NCBI GenBank assembly: GCA_032622095.1
Contig: CP136061.1
Location: forward strand, 234,544,944-234,608,943
Length of the DNA: 64,000 nucleotides
Source of the DNA: Siphonodentalium dalli
Taxonomy: Eukaryota > Mollusca > Scaphopoda > Gadilida > Siphonodentaliidae
Direction: 5' to 3'
Shown here: piece by piece, positions 28,183 to 40,785 of the stretch
How positions within the stretch are numbered: the first letter of the stretch is position 1
Layout: each line of letters starts with the position of its first letter
Program-made: the position numbers and the translations under genes
Notes under the pieces: model-generated
The model's input: only the letters and a program-made list of their open reading frames with translations
Databases searched by the model: none
Told to the model about the DNA's origin: nothing

Positions 28183-29267
28183 TCTATCTATATATATATT
28201 TTGAGACTTCCGTATATATATATATATATGTGTGTGTGTACTTCATAGAATATAAAACGGCTGGTCGGATTGAGCTCAAACTTCCTATCTAAGGGTAAAA
28301 TCACACGGACACCGTAGTTGTCGCGTTTTGGAGAAGCTCTGAGCACCCTTTATCCACTCCCAAGCATCAAAATCACCGCGAACGGCACTGCGGTGGTTAA
28401 TCAAGTGATAATTTAATGAGCGTTGTATATGACGCGTCGCTATAAAAAGAGCGTTTGTTTTCAACGTTATCGCTCGAAATTTCGCATACTGAACGGGGGA
28501 CGGCGTTTGTTTACATTATCTGGAACTCGCTTCCTAGGAACGGGGACATATTCATCGGATTAGACCACCACGGCATCCACACGGCAATGTCGGCTTATAA
28601 GACATCATGGATTACTATGTGTACTTACGGTTGCTAACTTAGCATCAATGAGTTTATGTTTCTACACATGACAGCCGATGGACAATTGGTCTCTATATAT
28701 GTACCAAAATTACGCCGCGTTGGTGACTGGGAAATTCCAGGGAATGCCGATTGAGCTCAAACATGCTACCTACGGGAAGTGTCATATATATGAGTGTGTC
28801 CTTTATAGACTCGAACCGATTGATCTCAAACTTGCTAAATATTGACTGGGAAATTCCAGGGAATGCCGATTGAGCTCAAACTTGCTACCTACGGGAAGTG
28901 TCATATATATGTGTGTGTCCCTTTTATAGACTCGAACCGATTGAGCTCAAAGTTGCTAAATACGGGAAGTGTCATGGACGGGTTTATTGAAAACCAAAAC
29001 AAAAATCGGGTAAAATTTAAAAACTAAAAAATTCAATTAAAAAATTCAAAATGCACAATTAACTCATTGAAAAACCAAACAAAAATCGGGTAAAACTTAA
29101 AAACAAAAAATTCAATTAAAAAATTAAAAAGGCACAATTAACTCATTGAAAAACAAAAAAATTAACTCATTGAAAAAATTAAATTAATTGAAACACATCA
29201 AGATCATATTAAAAATAGACATACATTTCACACTGATCCTCATTCTGTGGATTGAAAGATAGATAAT
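28183..29267 (+). repeat. Second Helitron-like repeat family and A-rich tract
   Basis: It starts TCTATCTATATATATATTTT GAGACTTCCG right after the previous CTAG. It has two or three copies of a segment built on GATTGAGCTCAAACTTGCTA and GGGAAGTGTCATATATATG (28700-28975), then an A-rich stretch with AAAAATTCAATTAAAAAATT repeats. No gene is seen. Confidence 0.5.
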
Positions 29268-29359
29268 ACTAGCAGATTAGCCCGCCACTGGCGTGGTTGG
29301 TCAGAATAAAAATGTCATGTTTCTGACCAACCACGCCAGTGGCGGGCTAACCTGCTAGT
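29268..29359. repeat. 38-bp-arm hairpin ending CTAGT
   Basis: Arms 29268-29305 and 29322-29359 are reverse complements with one mismatch, around a 16-base loop. The outer end is CTAGT on both strands, the 3' end signal of Helitrons, so two opposed Helitron 3' ends may meet here. Confidence 0.8.
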
Positions 29360-29558
29360 CTCATATATATTTTGAAGACCTCTGTCTGTGTGTGTGTCTG
29401 TCTGTATGTATGTCATTTATACAAATCTGGAGCTATCGACTTGAAATTTGGTTTTTGAATAGCCCGGACAACGTCGGGCTCATCTCGGAAACGGGTGGAG
29501 CTATCGACTTGAAATTTGGTTTTTGAATAGCCCGGACAACTTCGGGCTCATCGGCTAG
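29360..29558 (+). mobile_element. Short Helitron-like copy
   Basis: It starts CTCATATATATTTTGAAGAC with a (TCTG)n tract and ends AGCCCGGACAACTTCGGGCT plus ATCGG and CTAG. It is an internally deleted copy of the 27387 family, joined head to tail with its neighbours. Confidence 0.65.
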
Positions 29559-30064
29559 TCTCATATATATTTTGAAGACCTCTGTCTGTATGTCTGTCTG
29601 TCTGTCTGTATGTCATTTATACAAATCTACGATTCTCGACCGATCGGGACGAAACTTGGTACGTGTGTGTAGTTTGACCAGGCGGTCGTCGTTGTCGTAT
29701 TGGCGAGCCCGTGCGGTGCCTGCTTCACGCATGCGCAGACGAGATCTCGGAAACGGGTCGAGCTATCGACTTGAAATTTGCTATGTGAATGTATCTTGCC
29801 CCGGGTACGAATTTTATCGGGTCGCCGAGCCCGTGCGACGCCAGCTTCGCGCATGCGCAGACGATATCTCGGAAACGGGTAGAGCTATCGACTTTAAATT
29901 TGGTATGTGAATGTATCTTGCCCCGGATACGAATTTTATCGGGTCGACGAGCCCGTGGGACGCCAGCTTCGCGCATGCGCAGACCAGATCTCGGAAACGG
30001 GTAGAGCTATCGACTTGAAATTTGGTTTTTGAATAGCCCGGACAACGTCGGACTCATCGGCTAG
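29559..30064 (+). mobile_element. Helitron-like copy with 122-bp repeats
   Basis: Same family as 27387-28182. It starts just after the previous CTAG with TCTCATATATATTTTGAAGA and ends CTAG at 30061-30064. It carries about two and a half of the 122-bp units. Confidence 0.65.
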
Positions 30065-30924
30065 TCTATATATAGATATTGAGACTTCCGTGTGTATATC
30101 CTTCATAGACTCGAAAACAGCTCGACCGATTGAGCCCAAACTTCCTATCTAAGGGTAAAAAGTCACGGGAAGTGTCATGGCACCGCTTCTGAGAACGTCC
30201 TAGCACTCCTTCGCCATTCTCATGACACCGTCCTTGGAATCGATGGGTTAAATACTTGCCGAAATTTTAGAGTTACTTCGCCTACATCATACAGAAACAT
30301 GTGATGGCAGAATTCGCTATATAAGGGTACTTTTGTCCGGGAAGTGTTTTGGACGGGGCAAATCGTGACAGCGACCTGACCTTGACCTTCAAAAAGGTAA
30401 ATTCAAGGTCAAATCGGGTAAAACGGACTGATTTTGACGAAATTTGATACCTATGGGTGCTTTTATCCGGGGAGTGTTTTGGACGGGTAAAATCGTGACC
30501 ACGACCTAACCTTGACATTCAAAATGGTCAATTCAAGGTCAAATCGGGTAAAACGGACGGATTTCGACAAAATTTTATACCTAGGGGTACTTTTGTCCGT
30601 GCAGTGCTTTGGACGGGCCAATCGTGACCACGACCTGACCTTGACCTTCAAAATGGTCAATTCAAGGTCAAAGAGGTAAAACTGCCGGATTACGACGAAA
30701 TTTTATACCTAGGAGTACTTTGGTCCGGGGAGTGTTTTGGACGGGTCAAATAGTGACCCCGACTTGACCTTGAACATCAAAATGGTCAATTCAAGGTCAA
30801 ATCGGGTCCAATTTCGCATGCGACCGTGTCCTTGCTCATATACACTCATAGAGTTATGTTTCTGGCAAAGAAATCCCTAAATAGCCCGGACGAATAGCCC
30901 GACGAAGTCGGGTCCACCAGCTAG
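30065..30924 (+). mobile_element. Helitron-like copy of the GAGACTTCCG family
   Basis: It begins TCTATATATAGATATTGAGA directly after the preceding CTAG. It ends with the hairpin TAGCCCGACGAAGTCGGGT, a spacer, and CTAG at 30921-30924. The inside contains a tandem array with a 130-bp period. Confidence 0.6.
30326..30840 (+). repeat. Tandem array, about 130-bp period, four units
   Basis: Units start near 30326, 30456, 30586 and 30713. Each carries TTTTGTCCGGGGAGTGTTTT-like and GACCTTGACCTTCAAAATGG-like blocks and a GGTCAATTCAAGGTCAAATC-like block. GACCTTGACCTT words resemble nuclear-receptor half-sites, but this is probably incidental. Confidence 0.75.
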
Positions 30925-31206
30925 TATACATATAAAAAGAAGAGTAGGCGAGTAGAAGTCCTTCTGGTGTACTATTGTAAAACGGTATTGCAGTGTGCAG
31001 CCAATCAGACGCGAAAAAGTCACGTGATACATAATATATAAACATTACTCACAGCAACACACCCCTCTGTTGTTGACCACCCGCCCGTTGTTTGTAGTAT
31101 ACATAGCTCCTAAGTCCACGATCAACCACGGGTTTGTCTCGCGGTTCGTCCCTGTGCAAGAACCGGAGCTGATAAATGGGCTTGCGTTTCCATCGACGGC
31201 CTTAAA

Positions 31207-33110
31207 CCCCTGTCACACTCAGGCCGGCGCTCCCACTGCGCTGAAAAGGTACCAACATATGAGTAACACGCAGGAGGAGCGCCGAAAACTGTCGAAAATT
31301 GTCAAACTTTTAAAACAAAGTATGCTCCTATTGCGTTCCTACTTTGTCAAGTCTCGCGCTCTTAGTGCGTTCAAGTCGCTGTCATTGTGATGCTAGTACG
31401 TTCCCAATAAGTTCGCAAAACGTTCTCTGCGCGGGCGCGGAGAGTATAGATAGCGCCTCCTGCGTTCTCCAGTCATAGTCAGTTTTTAAGTTGTGGGGAA
31501 AATACCTAACACTCCGCAATAGATTAGCTGTCCGATTAAACTACTGTCACACTCCGCTGCGATCAGGCCGGCGCTTGCATTGCGCTGAAAAATAATCAAA
31601 GCGCCAAGCAAAGCGCAGTAAGGTATCCAAGAACGTATTGGTGACGCAGTGGACACTGGCTAGGACGGGAGAGGGTCCCCGTGATCACCCCAGAGCGCCA
31701 GAGCGCAGAGGTTCGGCGTTCTGACCAGGCGTAGTACCGTCGCCATGACAGCGTAAAGCGTACTAACAACGCAATGACAACGACTTGAACGCATTAAGAG
31801 CGTTTACGACGTGGAGGAAACGCAGTGAGAGCGTATGAGAGCGTGAGACTTGACAAAGCAGGAACGCAATGGGTCGTAAAAAGAGCGCGAAAACGTGATA
31901 AGCGGGATAGGGGCATAGCTTGTCACGCGCGCCGCATGTATGACTGGTGGGGAGTTTCTCGTTTCGCGTGCGGGCTGACATTATCAATGGGTGTTTTATT
32001 AGTTTTATTTATAGAATGGGAATTTTTGGGAATATTTAAAAGTCAAACTGCGAGCTGGAGGCCGAGTCCCATAAAAGGTGCTTGTAGTTGGGGAAATTAA
32101 ATTTCGTTTATTGTGTTAATCAACGTTGATTAATGTTGATTTTTGGTTTGTGGTAAACTATATGTGTATTACAAATGAAAGAAATTTCTGCAGCCCACTG
32201 GTGGGTTGTGGTCGGAGACGGTCGAGTCGACCACCGGTTCGTTAATTAGGTGCTGGTTGTTATTGTTATTTAACGGAATTCTGAGTTGGTCATTCACAAA
32301 ACCAATATATTTTATATTCTACAATTACATTCTTGGGTTTATAATATATTATCTTGAGCGCGTTACCATTTCTGACATTGGTTCTCTTGTTTTAATAGAT
32401 TGAAAATTTCTGACAATTTTCCGCGCTTCCACTGTGCGTTACTCGTATTTTGATACTTTTTCAACTCAAAGCAAATGCCAGCTTGATCGCAGCGGAGTGT
32501 GACAGTGGTATGTGCAGACCGCATTTCAAAGTGGGATCGTAGTGTAAACCTGCTGTAAACGCCGGAAGAACGCCATGTATAACGATTGGGTGTAAAGCGA
32601 GCGCCAGAGTCGCAGTGGCAGCACAATGTGGACGTTCTATGAGCGGGAACCAGTCCATAACACCCCATGACAGCGCAGAAAGAGCGCAATAAGTTTTGGA
32701 CAGAGCCTCATTGAGCGTATTAAGGACGGGAAAGGCACGTAGGGATAATTTGATTAAGCTCACTGTAGTCGCAAAAGACAAGATTAATTTCTTGCTGCGA
32801 CCACGAGAAGCTAATATGCGCTCTTGCTACGTACACATAACGCTCACGTCGCTCGATTGGCGCTTTGCTTTGCGCTGTCACGGCGACAGTACCACGTCCT
32901 GGTCAGAACGCCGAGCCTCTGCGCTTGTTTTGTGCATGCATAAAACAAGCGCGGCGCTCTGGCACCTATGGGCGACCATGAAGATCCTCGGCCGCTGTAG
33001 CCAGTGTCCACTGCGTCACCAATCGGTTCTTGGAGACCTTAGTGCGTTTAGGTGGGCGCTTTGATACTTTTGCAGCGCAATGAGAGCGCTGGCCTGGGTG
33101 TGACAGGGGC
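31207..33110. mobile_element. Nested fold-back DNA transposon remnants
   Basis: Four copies of one terminal sequence around CTGTCACACTC are present: forward at 31207 and 31543, reverse ending at 32506 and 33110. The outer pair (CCCCTGTCACACTCAGGCC type) encloses the inner pair (ACTGTCACACTCCGCTGCGA type). Bodies share GCGCT-rich blocks such as GGTGACGCAGTGGACACTGG (near 31640 and, reversed, near 33010). No transposase is visible. Confidence 0.65.
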
Positions 33111-36100
33111 TTTAGCTGCACCGCTTGTGACCGGCGAAGACTGCCACGACGGTTTGTTTAATGCGACGTTAGTCGCTTCTGACACAATTCCTTCTACGAC
33201 GAGAGAAGTTCAATATGATGTAACATGTGGTAAATAAAGCAATTGATTAAGATACTCCATAATACCTATAGCGCTTATAGTACTTAACAGCATGATAACA
33301 TATGCCTTTAGAACCTGTTTAACGCTATAGAACATGTAGATGATAGGTTCCACAGAGAACCAAAGCTTTGGCCCCAAGCTGATTGAGTGAGACCATCACG
33401 TGTGTCGATGTCGAGTGTCGTGTGCAAATGATCAAATTAAAGTGAAAAAATGGCCGCTCATTGACTCACTGTCATAGATCTATCGTTTATAAGTACATTA
33501 TAACAACGGAGTAACACGACACAACAGCCGCTTGCATCTTTTATTTAAAGACGAATTCGGACTCTACTCACAGGTACACTTTTGAAGTTTTAGTGTGGCC
33601 TAAAATGAATCAATTTGCCGGTTGCTAAACAACGCCGGAAGGCGTGAAAAATGAAATGAACAATGAATTTATTTTGGCCAAATTTGGCGAAATTGGATCA
33701 AATAGGTTACTTCTTGTACTGTAGATGTTCTGGAATAATGTCAACACTGTTTGATTTTGGGTTTGAATGTGAATCGGAGAAGCTGTTAAACTACAAAAAC
33801 CGGTCGATGTTGATATTTTCGAGTTGTTAATTCGACTGTCACTGTTCACAACATTCCAACATCTGGCCAAGCCAATGTTGTTGGTGTTACACTTGGTACT
33901 GACACGAGAATAATTCCCCAAAGCTTTGATGTCAACCACTAGTGATTAGTACATGGCAATATCAACAACAACAACGTAGAAACTGAGAAAGTTTAGTCAG
34001 AATTGGTGAATGGTGTGTCGATATTGTCTTCTTCGGAATTAATTATCGCGAACTGACGTGTGGACACAGATCAGTCTCATGATACATCATATTTCATCGA
34101 AACATATGTGTGGCCATATCTACCAGTTTCGGTGTCTGCTGAACATTGTTTTGAATGTTTCTACGGAGTCTGCGACGAACTGATAGGCCTACTGATTTAT
34201 AGTGTTGGGATGTATTCATGGAATGGTTGTAAGGTTGTAGGACATTAATGACCGCAGTTGTACCGCCATTCAACCACAGTCAAGTTGTATCACCACGATT
34301 TATATTTTTCTTATACGGCATAACATATCGCCCAGTTAAAGAGTCTGCTATTCTTTTGATCGAAACAGCGGTGACGCTGTGATAATGTTGTGATATATTT
34401 ATGGAATGACGGATAATCTCGGAGACACGGATCCAATTCTGGGACACACATTATCACTGGATACCTCACAAGCTGTTATTAGAAGTTGACTTTGTAACGT
34501 AACTTACTACAGCTACGCTCTAATTAATCGTCACCTTTAACAAGATTGTAAGGCGTTAATGACACTGGTTATAACATACCGCCGTTCAACCATGGTCAAG
34601 TGGTTGACATGTGGCAACCGCGGGTAATCTTACTACGGTAATAGTAATAATATTTTGCGACCACTGTATTAATTTTTCACATGGCCACCTTACACCAAGT
34701 CCAGCGTTTTGTGAGCGCTATGCACCGTGTTAACTATACACAAAACAATATTTCAATTAGTAATATTTGTTTACGGTTTAATCAAAATTCGAAGTTGGTC
34801 ACTGACCGACATTCGCAACTGCATCATCAATTCACCGTCAAGCCATGCCAGAAATATACAATATGTGGAGGTTATAATGCTGACTTTAACGCGGTCGAGT
34901 AACGTGGTAAAATCGGTCAACGATATTATGGGGGTGGGGGTCAATTAGAGCATAGATGTATACATACATGTACATGTAGACCATTCCAATGTCAAGATGC
35001 ATCATGTTCTTATCAAAACATGTGTGGCTATCATTCTGAACGATTCGGCCATTTCTGCTTTGCTAGGAAATAACCTTTTCCATAACTGGAAACCATATTC
35101 GCGAAATTCAACATTATATGGCTCTGGTGATCAGGCACTGACATTGACTCGATGACGCATATATGCGAATGGAGAATAATTTATTCACTATGGCTGTGTC
35201 AAACTTGATCATATATTAAATACATTAAACTCTCTTTGTGTTATCTTAGCATTTGTTCATATACTGATACAGCACATCGGAAGTGTACGATAAGCTAAAC
35301 ACTCAACACCGTGGCTATATTTTTGGGAGAGTGATAATAATTCCCGTGACCCATTCAACACCAAAATCTTTTGCAAAAGAAATCAGAATTAATTTTGTTT
35401 AAGTATTGGTTGAAAGATAACAATAACACAGTTTAGAGTGATTCCCCTTATCCCAGATGCATGCAGGCTGTGAAAGACCGATCGGTCTATTTTAGTCTAT
35501 TATAGATCGATAAGTGGTTCACCCAGACCTGTTTAAGATAGCTGATTGATAATCTTTATACGGTTCAATCCCATTGGTGCCCACGTATGACAATATATCT
35601 GCGATAAATCACAAATCATTGCGATTAATTGCAAACCTTTGTGATAAGTCGACCAAGTAGTTGGCCATTTTATCAGAAATATGTTTTCGCTTTAACGCAA
35701 AGTTGATTTGACTTTGAATGTTCTCAGTAAATAATTATATATTGTGTCTTGATAAAGAAATTTCTGATCAGAATTAATTTTGTTTTATGTATTGGTTGAT
35801 AGATAATAATAGAGTGACTCCCCTTAACCCAGATACATGCTCGCTGTGAAAGAACGACCAGTCTATTTTAACCTGATCGGGCTATTGTGATAAATCGCAA
35901 AGTTGTTTTAATTTTGAATTTTCTCAGTAAATAATTATATGGTGTCCTGCAAAAGAGATCAGAATTAATTTTGTTTTAAGTGTCGGTTTGCTACCTGTGC
36001 CCCACATGCATGTTGGCTGTGAAAGACCGATCAGTCTATTTTAGCCCGACCATGTAGATCAATTTGTGGTTCATCCGGTATACCAAAGTTCGTGTATTTG

Positions 36101-36305
36101 TCAACCTTTCTTACACCCCTTTCAGTTTAAGAATACTAAACTTGGAAGCTCTAATGGCCCATGCGTTTAAATTGAAACTTAGGATATTGTTGCGAAGTGT
36201 GATTCTTTCCGGAAGCATAGGTGGCATTAAACAAACTATAAAAGATAGCGTTTTCTACGTCAATCTAAACCTCCAAAATAACATCTACACGTATATACTT
36301 ACTTG
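33111..36305. other. Non-coding region with diverged local repeats
   Basis: No gene is seen. From 35380 to 36060 a segment recurs three times, each holding AGAATTAATTTTGTTT and GTGAAAGACCGATCGGTCTA-like words. A block near 35290 (AAACACTCAACACCGTGGC) reappears near 49077, a dispersed repeat. Confidence 0.45.
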
Positions 36306-36307
36306 TA

Positions 36308-36610
36308 CACTGCCAAAAATAATTTCTTAATAAGATAAAATATCTTGAAACAAGAAAAACTATTTCCTGAAACAGGAAAATAAATCTTATTTTGGGAAAT
36401 ATACCCCCCAAGTCTGCTACATCAAGAAAATTTAAGAAACTCCCACCAGACAAGAGATAGTTTTCTCAAATAAGATAGATTTTAGTCTTGAAACAAGAAA
36501 CAATTTCCTTAATAAGAAAATGGCTTCAAAAATTAAATATATATTTCTTGTTTCAAGATTTTTTTTCTAAGTTAAGAAATACTTAAACAAAATATTTCTA
36601 AACCAAGAAT
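36308..36610 (+). repeat. CACTGCCAAAAATA end with AAGAAA-rich body
   Basis: It begins CACTGCCAAAAATAATTTC after TA and continues as a run of AAGAAA, TTTCTT and AAGATA..TATCTT words. The same terminal sequence in reverse ends at 51218, followed by TA, with a similar body. The pair could be the two ends of one 14.9-kb element or two unrelated family fragments. Confidence 0.5.
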
Positions 36611-36697
36611 TAATTGTTATGTAGAAATTACTGCTGTATTGGAATAACTGTAAAAGTCCAACGAGAGCAAAATTGTGATCAAAATTTTATGGTAAAC

Positions 36698-36975
36698 ATT
36701 GAAAAAGGTCCAACCTGTTGATTAAATATTCTGAAAATTCATATTCATACTTAAATATTTGAACTACATGTAATACTACAGCTATAGGATTATATAATTG
36801 TTGACAAGTCACTCACTGTAACAGTTTTGTTTACATAACATTGGAAAAGGTCCAACCTGTTGATTAAATATTCTGAAAATGTTATTCATAGTTAAATATT
36901 TGAACTAATAATACAGCTAGAATTATATATTTGTTGACAAATCACTGTAACAGTTTTGTTTACATAACAATAGTT
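36698..36975 (+). repeat. Two direct copies of a 140-bp segment
   Basis: Copies start near 36698 and 36840 with AAGGTCCAACCTGTTGATTA and end with GTAACAGTTTTGTTTACATA. The 3' half recurs near 47490. Confidence 0.7.
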
Positions 36976-37294
36976 TCAACAGATGTAATTTTGTTATTGG
37001 CAATCTGCCAGTAAGTGTTTTTATCTATTTCTCAATGCTCTTAGGGCATGCTGACCTTTATACAATTTTAATAAAATTTTGTTTGCACAATATAGTGGGT
37101 CGCCATTGAGGAGACCTAGAGCTCCCTTGAAATCTCCAAATGGCGGTTTGCCACACCATCCCGAACTAGACAAACCTCTCTGGTGGCCCCTTGCATTGAA
37201 CCTATTAATTAAACCGGTACTTCAAGCTGGTATATACCCCTCTTATATAAGGATGGAAGATGCTACCAATTTCAAACCGATGGTATTTATTCAG

Positions 37295-39500
37295 AGTTGA
37301 CTCTCTTGTATTATGAAAGCAAGCCCAATGAGGCCATGCACCTATTGTATGTTTATAACACACAAAAGACTATATAATAGCAGAATGCTAATATCTCTGA
37401 TGATACAAACAATAAAATATCCAATTTATCCATAGTTGAATTTCATTTGGCTATATAGGAAAGCATACAATGTGGCTTTTATGTAGTTTCCACAAAGTAT
37501 TTTAAGTAAAATATCCATCAAGTGATGTATTCTGCCTTGTCCTATATATTAAAATGCATGCAATGGTCATGAGAAATGCTTAATTTATTGGTAGAGATGT
37601 CCATCTGATAAGAAATACTGACATTTTAGGTTTGATACACCATTTCAGCTGGCTTGGCATCTTTTAAATTTGAAACCTAAGGGAATTTATTCAGCTTTGA
37701 CTCTCTAAATTATGGAAGAAAGCCCAAATGAAGCCACTATGTGCATGTTAATAACATGTATAAGGCTATATATCTCAACAGAATATATGTCTGATAAAAT
37801 GCACAATAAAATATCCATAGTTCAATTGCATTTGGCTATAGAGGGATGCATACAATATTGCTTTTATGTAGTTTCCACAGACTATTTTAAGTAAAATATC
37901 CATCAAATGATGTTTTCTACGTAGCCTTGTATATTAAAATGCATGTAATGACCATGGGAAATGTTTAATTCATTAGTTGATATGTCCATCTGATAAGAAA
38001 TACTGACATTTGAGGTTTAAAATACCATTTCATGGGATTATGGGATCATAAATATAAAACTAAGGGAATTTCTTCAGATTTGACTCTCTAAATAATGGAA
38101 GAAAGCCCAAATGAAGCCTCAATTTGCATGTTAAAAACATGTATAAGGCTATATCTCAACAGAATACACGTCTCTGATAAAATGCACAATAAAATACCCA
38201 TAGTTTAATTTCATTTGGCTGTAGAGGGATGCATACAATATTGCTTTTATGTAGTTTCCACAGACTATTTTAAGTAAAATATCCATCAACTGATGTTTTC
38301 TACCTTGGTCTATATATTATAATGCATGCAGTGACCATGATAAATGTTTAATTTATTGGTAGAGATGTCCATCTGATAAGAAATACTGTCATTTGAGGTT
38401 TGATACACCATTTCAGCTGGCTTGGCATCTTGTAAATTTGAAATAAGGGAATCTCTTCAGGTTTGACTCTCTAAATTATGGAAGCAAGCCCAAATAAAGC
38501 CACTATTTGCATGTTTATAACATATATAAGGCTATATCTCAACAGAATGCATGTCTCTAATGAAATAAACAATACAATATCCATAGTTTAATTTCATTTG
38601 GCTATACAGGGATGCATACAATATGGCTTTTATGTAGATTTGACAGACTATTTTAAGTAATATTTCCATCAAATGATGTTTCTACCTTGTCCTGTATATT
38701 AAAATGCATGCAATGACCATGAGAAATGTTTAATTTATTGGTAGACATGTCCATCTGATAAGAAATACTGCCATTTGAGGTTTGATACACCATTTCAGTT
38801 GCCTTGGCATCTTACAAATTTGAAATAAGGGAATCTCTTCAGGTTTGACTCTCTAAATTATGGAAGCAAGCCCAAATGAAGCCACTATTTGCATGTTTAT
38901 AACATATATAAGGCAATATCTCAACAGAATACATGTCTCTGGTGAAATAAACAATAAAATATCCATAGTTTAATTTATTTTGGCTACACAGGGGTGCATA
39001 CAATATGGCTTTTAGGTTGTTTCCACAGACTATTTTAAGTAAAATATCCATCAAATGATGTTGTCTACCTTGTCCTGTATATTATAATGCATGCAATGAC
39101 TATGAGAAATGTTTAATTTATTGGTAGAGATGTCCATCTGATAAGAAGTACTAATATTTGATGTTTGTGACATCAACTCACAGGGCCAGGCATGCTCCAA
39201 CTTTCAAACTAAGAGAATTTCCTCACGTTTGACTCACTAAATGATGGAAGTTAGCCCAAATGAAGCAACTATTTGCATGTTTATAATGTATAAGGCTATA
39301 TCTTTGCAGAAGGCATGTCTCTGATAATAAAAATAATAACATGTCTATAGTTCATAGTTCAGTTGGTTAGACAGGGTGCATAAAATATGGCTTTAAGTAT
39401 AGTTTTCACAAACTAGAAATTCTAGAATATCTATAAAATGATGTAACCTGCCTTGCTGTGTATTAAAAATTCATGCAATAACCTGATAAATGTTCAGTTC
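37295..39500 (+). repeat. Tandem satellite, about 382-bp period, nearly six units
   Basis: The landmark GACTCTCTAAATTATGGAAG and its variants recurs near 37303, 37700, 38084, 38466, 38848 and 39230, a spacing of 382-397 bp. Each unit has AATAAAATATCCATAGTT and GATGTCCATCTGATAAGAAA blocks. Outer units are more diverged than the middle ones, as expected for unequal exchange. Confidence 0.9.
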
Positions 39501-39504
39501 ATTG

Positions 39505-39640
39505 GCAAGCCTTATAAGCCAATGCATTCTTTTATATATGATACGAGGCTTCATTTGGATGACTCACATATATAAGAGAATGCTCTAGCATATGGTCTGT
39601 TAAGACTTTAATGCTGCACCAGCGCAATTCCCGCCATGGT
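39505..39640. repeat. Palindromic MITE piece (TTATATATGTGAG family)
   Basis: It has GCATTCTTTTATATATGATA and ACTCACATATATAAGAGAAT, an inverted pair, then GCTGCACCAGCGCA. The same arrangement is present near 47180-47400. Confidence 0.55.
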
Positions 39641-39689
39641 CATATATATATGGGGGAGGCCCTTTTCACATTTATTATTTATTTACGCT

Positions 39690-39857
39690 TGAGCGAAAAT
39701 ATTTGCGCTTAAGCACACATATTTGCGCTTAAGCAAACATATTGCGCTTAAGTTCAAATAACCTCTATCGTTTGGGCTTAAGCGCAAATGTTTATGCCTA
39801 AGCGAAAATCAAGCGCAAATGAAAAATAATATGCATTGACCCCCCCCCCCCCCCCCC
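39690..39857. repeat. GCGCTTAAGC short tandem array and C-homopolymer
   Basis: Several copies of the palindrome GCTTAAGC within TTTGCGCTTAAGCAAACATA-like units are followed by a run of about 17 C at 39841-39857. Confidence 0.75.
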
Positions 39858-39989
39858 GAATTAATTTTAAATGACACAGGCCAAAACACATCACTCAAGT
39901 CTATATAGGCCCATCATCTGAGTAATCCCTAGATACCTTTTATGAACATGCAAATTGTATAGATCTGTGTGCAGAACATGTCTCTTTTA

Positions 39990-40194
39990 TAAAATATACT
40001 AGATTTCTGGGATGGACGAAAGTCACAACTACACCTTTTACTGAAATCGGACTCGGACTACAACTTTTATTGTGTCCGCCATTCGGTCACGCCTGTTCTG
40101 TGGGTCACGGTCAGCCATTTTGACAAAACACATTTTTCGAGATCGGAAATGAACAGCTGAACTCCATTTGATCTGATTTTTCAGGTAAGTTAAC
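39990..40194 (+). other. Possible 5' non-coding exon ending at a consensus donor
   Basis: A moderately CG-rich stretch ends TTTTTCAG|GTAAGT at 40194/40195. It could be an untranslated first exon of a host or lncRNA transcript. No open frame supports coding. Confidence 0.2.
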
Positions 40195-40776
40195 TGTTGT
40201 AAAGTGTTTTCTCTTTACGAAAATGTTGTTACGAGTGATATACTTAATTGAACGACGATTACACGTGCGTGATTTATTCATATTTTACAAATGAAATGAT
40301 GGTGAATTTTACTGTCGGTGAAATATGTACGATATTTTAGAATACGTTCAATCTGCTTGTATTTGTTATGATTTCTCATGTTAAAATAGTAACATCTGAT
40401 GGACTATGATTATATGGCATTGATCATTCGTATATAAATGTACCCATCCACAATATTCGCAAAACTGGGAAACTTTGCAAAATCGGTTTTTATTAAATCA
40501 TATTTTGTGCTTAATTTCTACGATAAATAAAAATAAAGTATTCCGTAGCCGGCGTGAGTGGCAAATTTTACCCTGCAAAAATCAAATTCTGGCATAAAGC
40601 TATGCATAATTGCTCTGTATTATCGGTCGAGATTAATATGACAATAGTTGGAAAACAGAAAGGTCACAATTATAGAAAATATAACTTAAAAGGCAATTGT
40701 ATATAAAGGTACTTCTTCATAGAATAATTTTGAACAAATGTGAACCTGATAATATTAAAAATAAAATGCCCATTCA

Positions 40777-40785
40777 TTCTAGTTA
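40777..40785. repeat. 9-bp target duplication, left (TTCTAGTTA)
   Basis: Exact copy at 41375-41383, flanking the palindrome-rich element 40786-41374. Confidence 0.75.

Noticed and set aside
30326-30840. Nuclear-receptor response element cluster (GACCTTGACCTT words)
   Set aside because: The words are part of a 130-bp tandem repeat in a mobile element, so their spacing reflects duplication and not a promoter.
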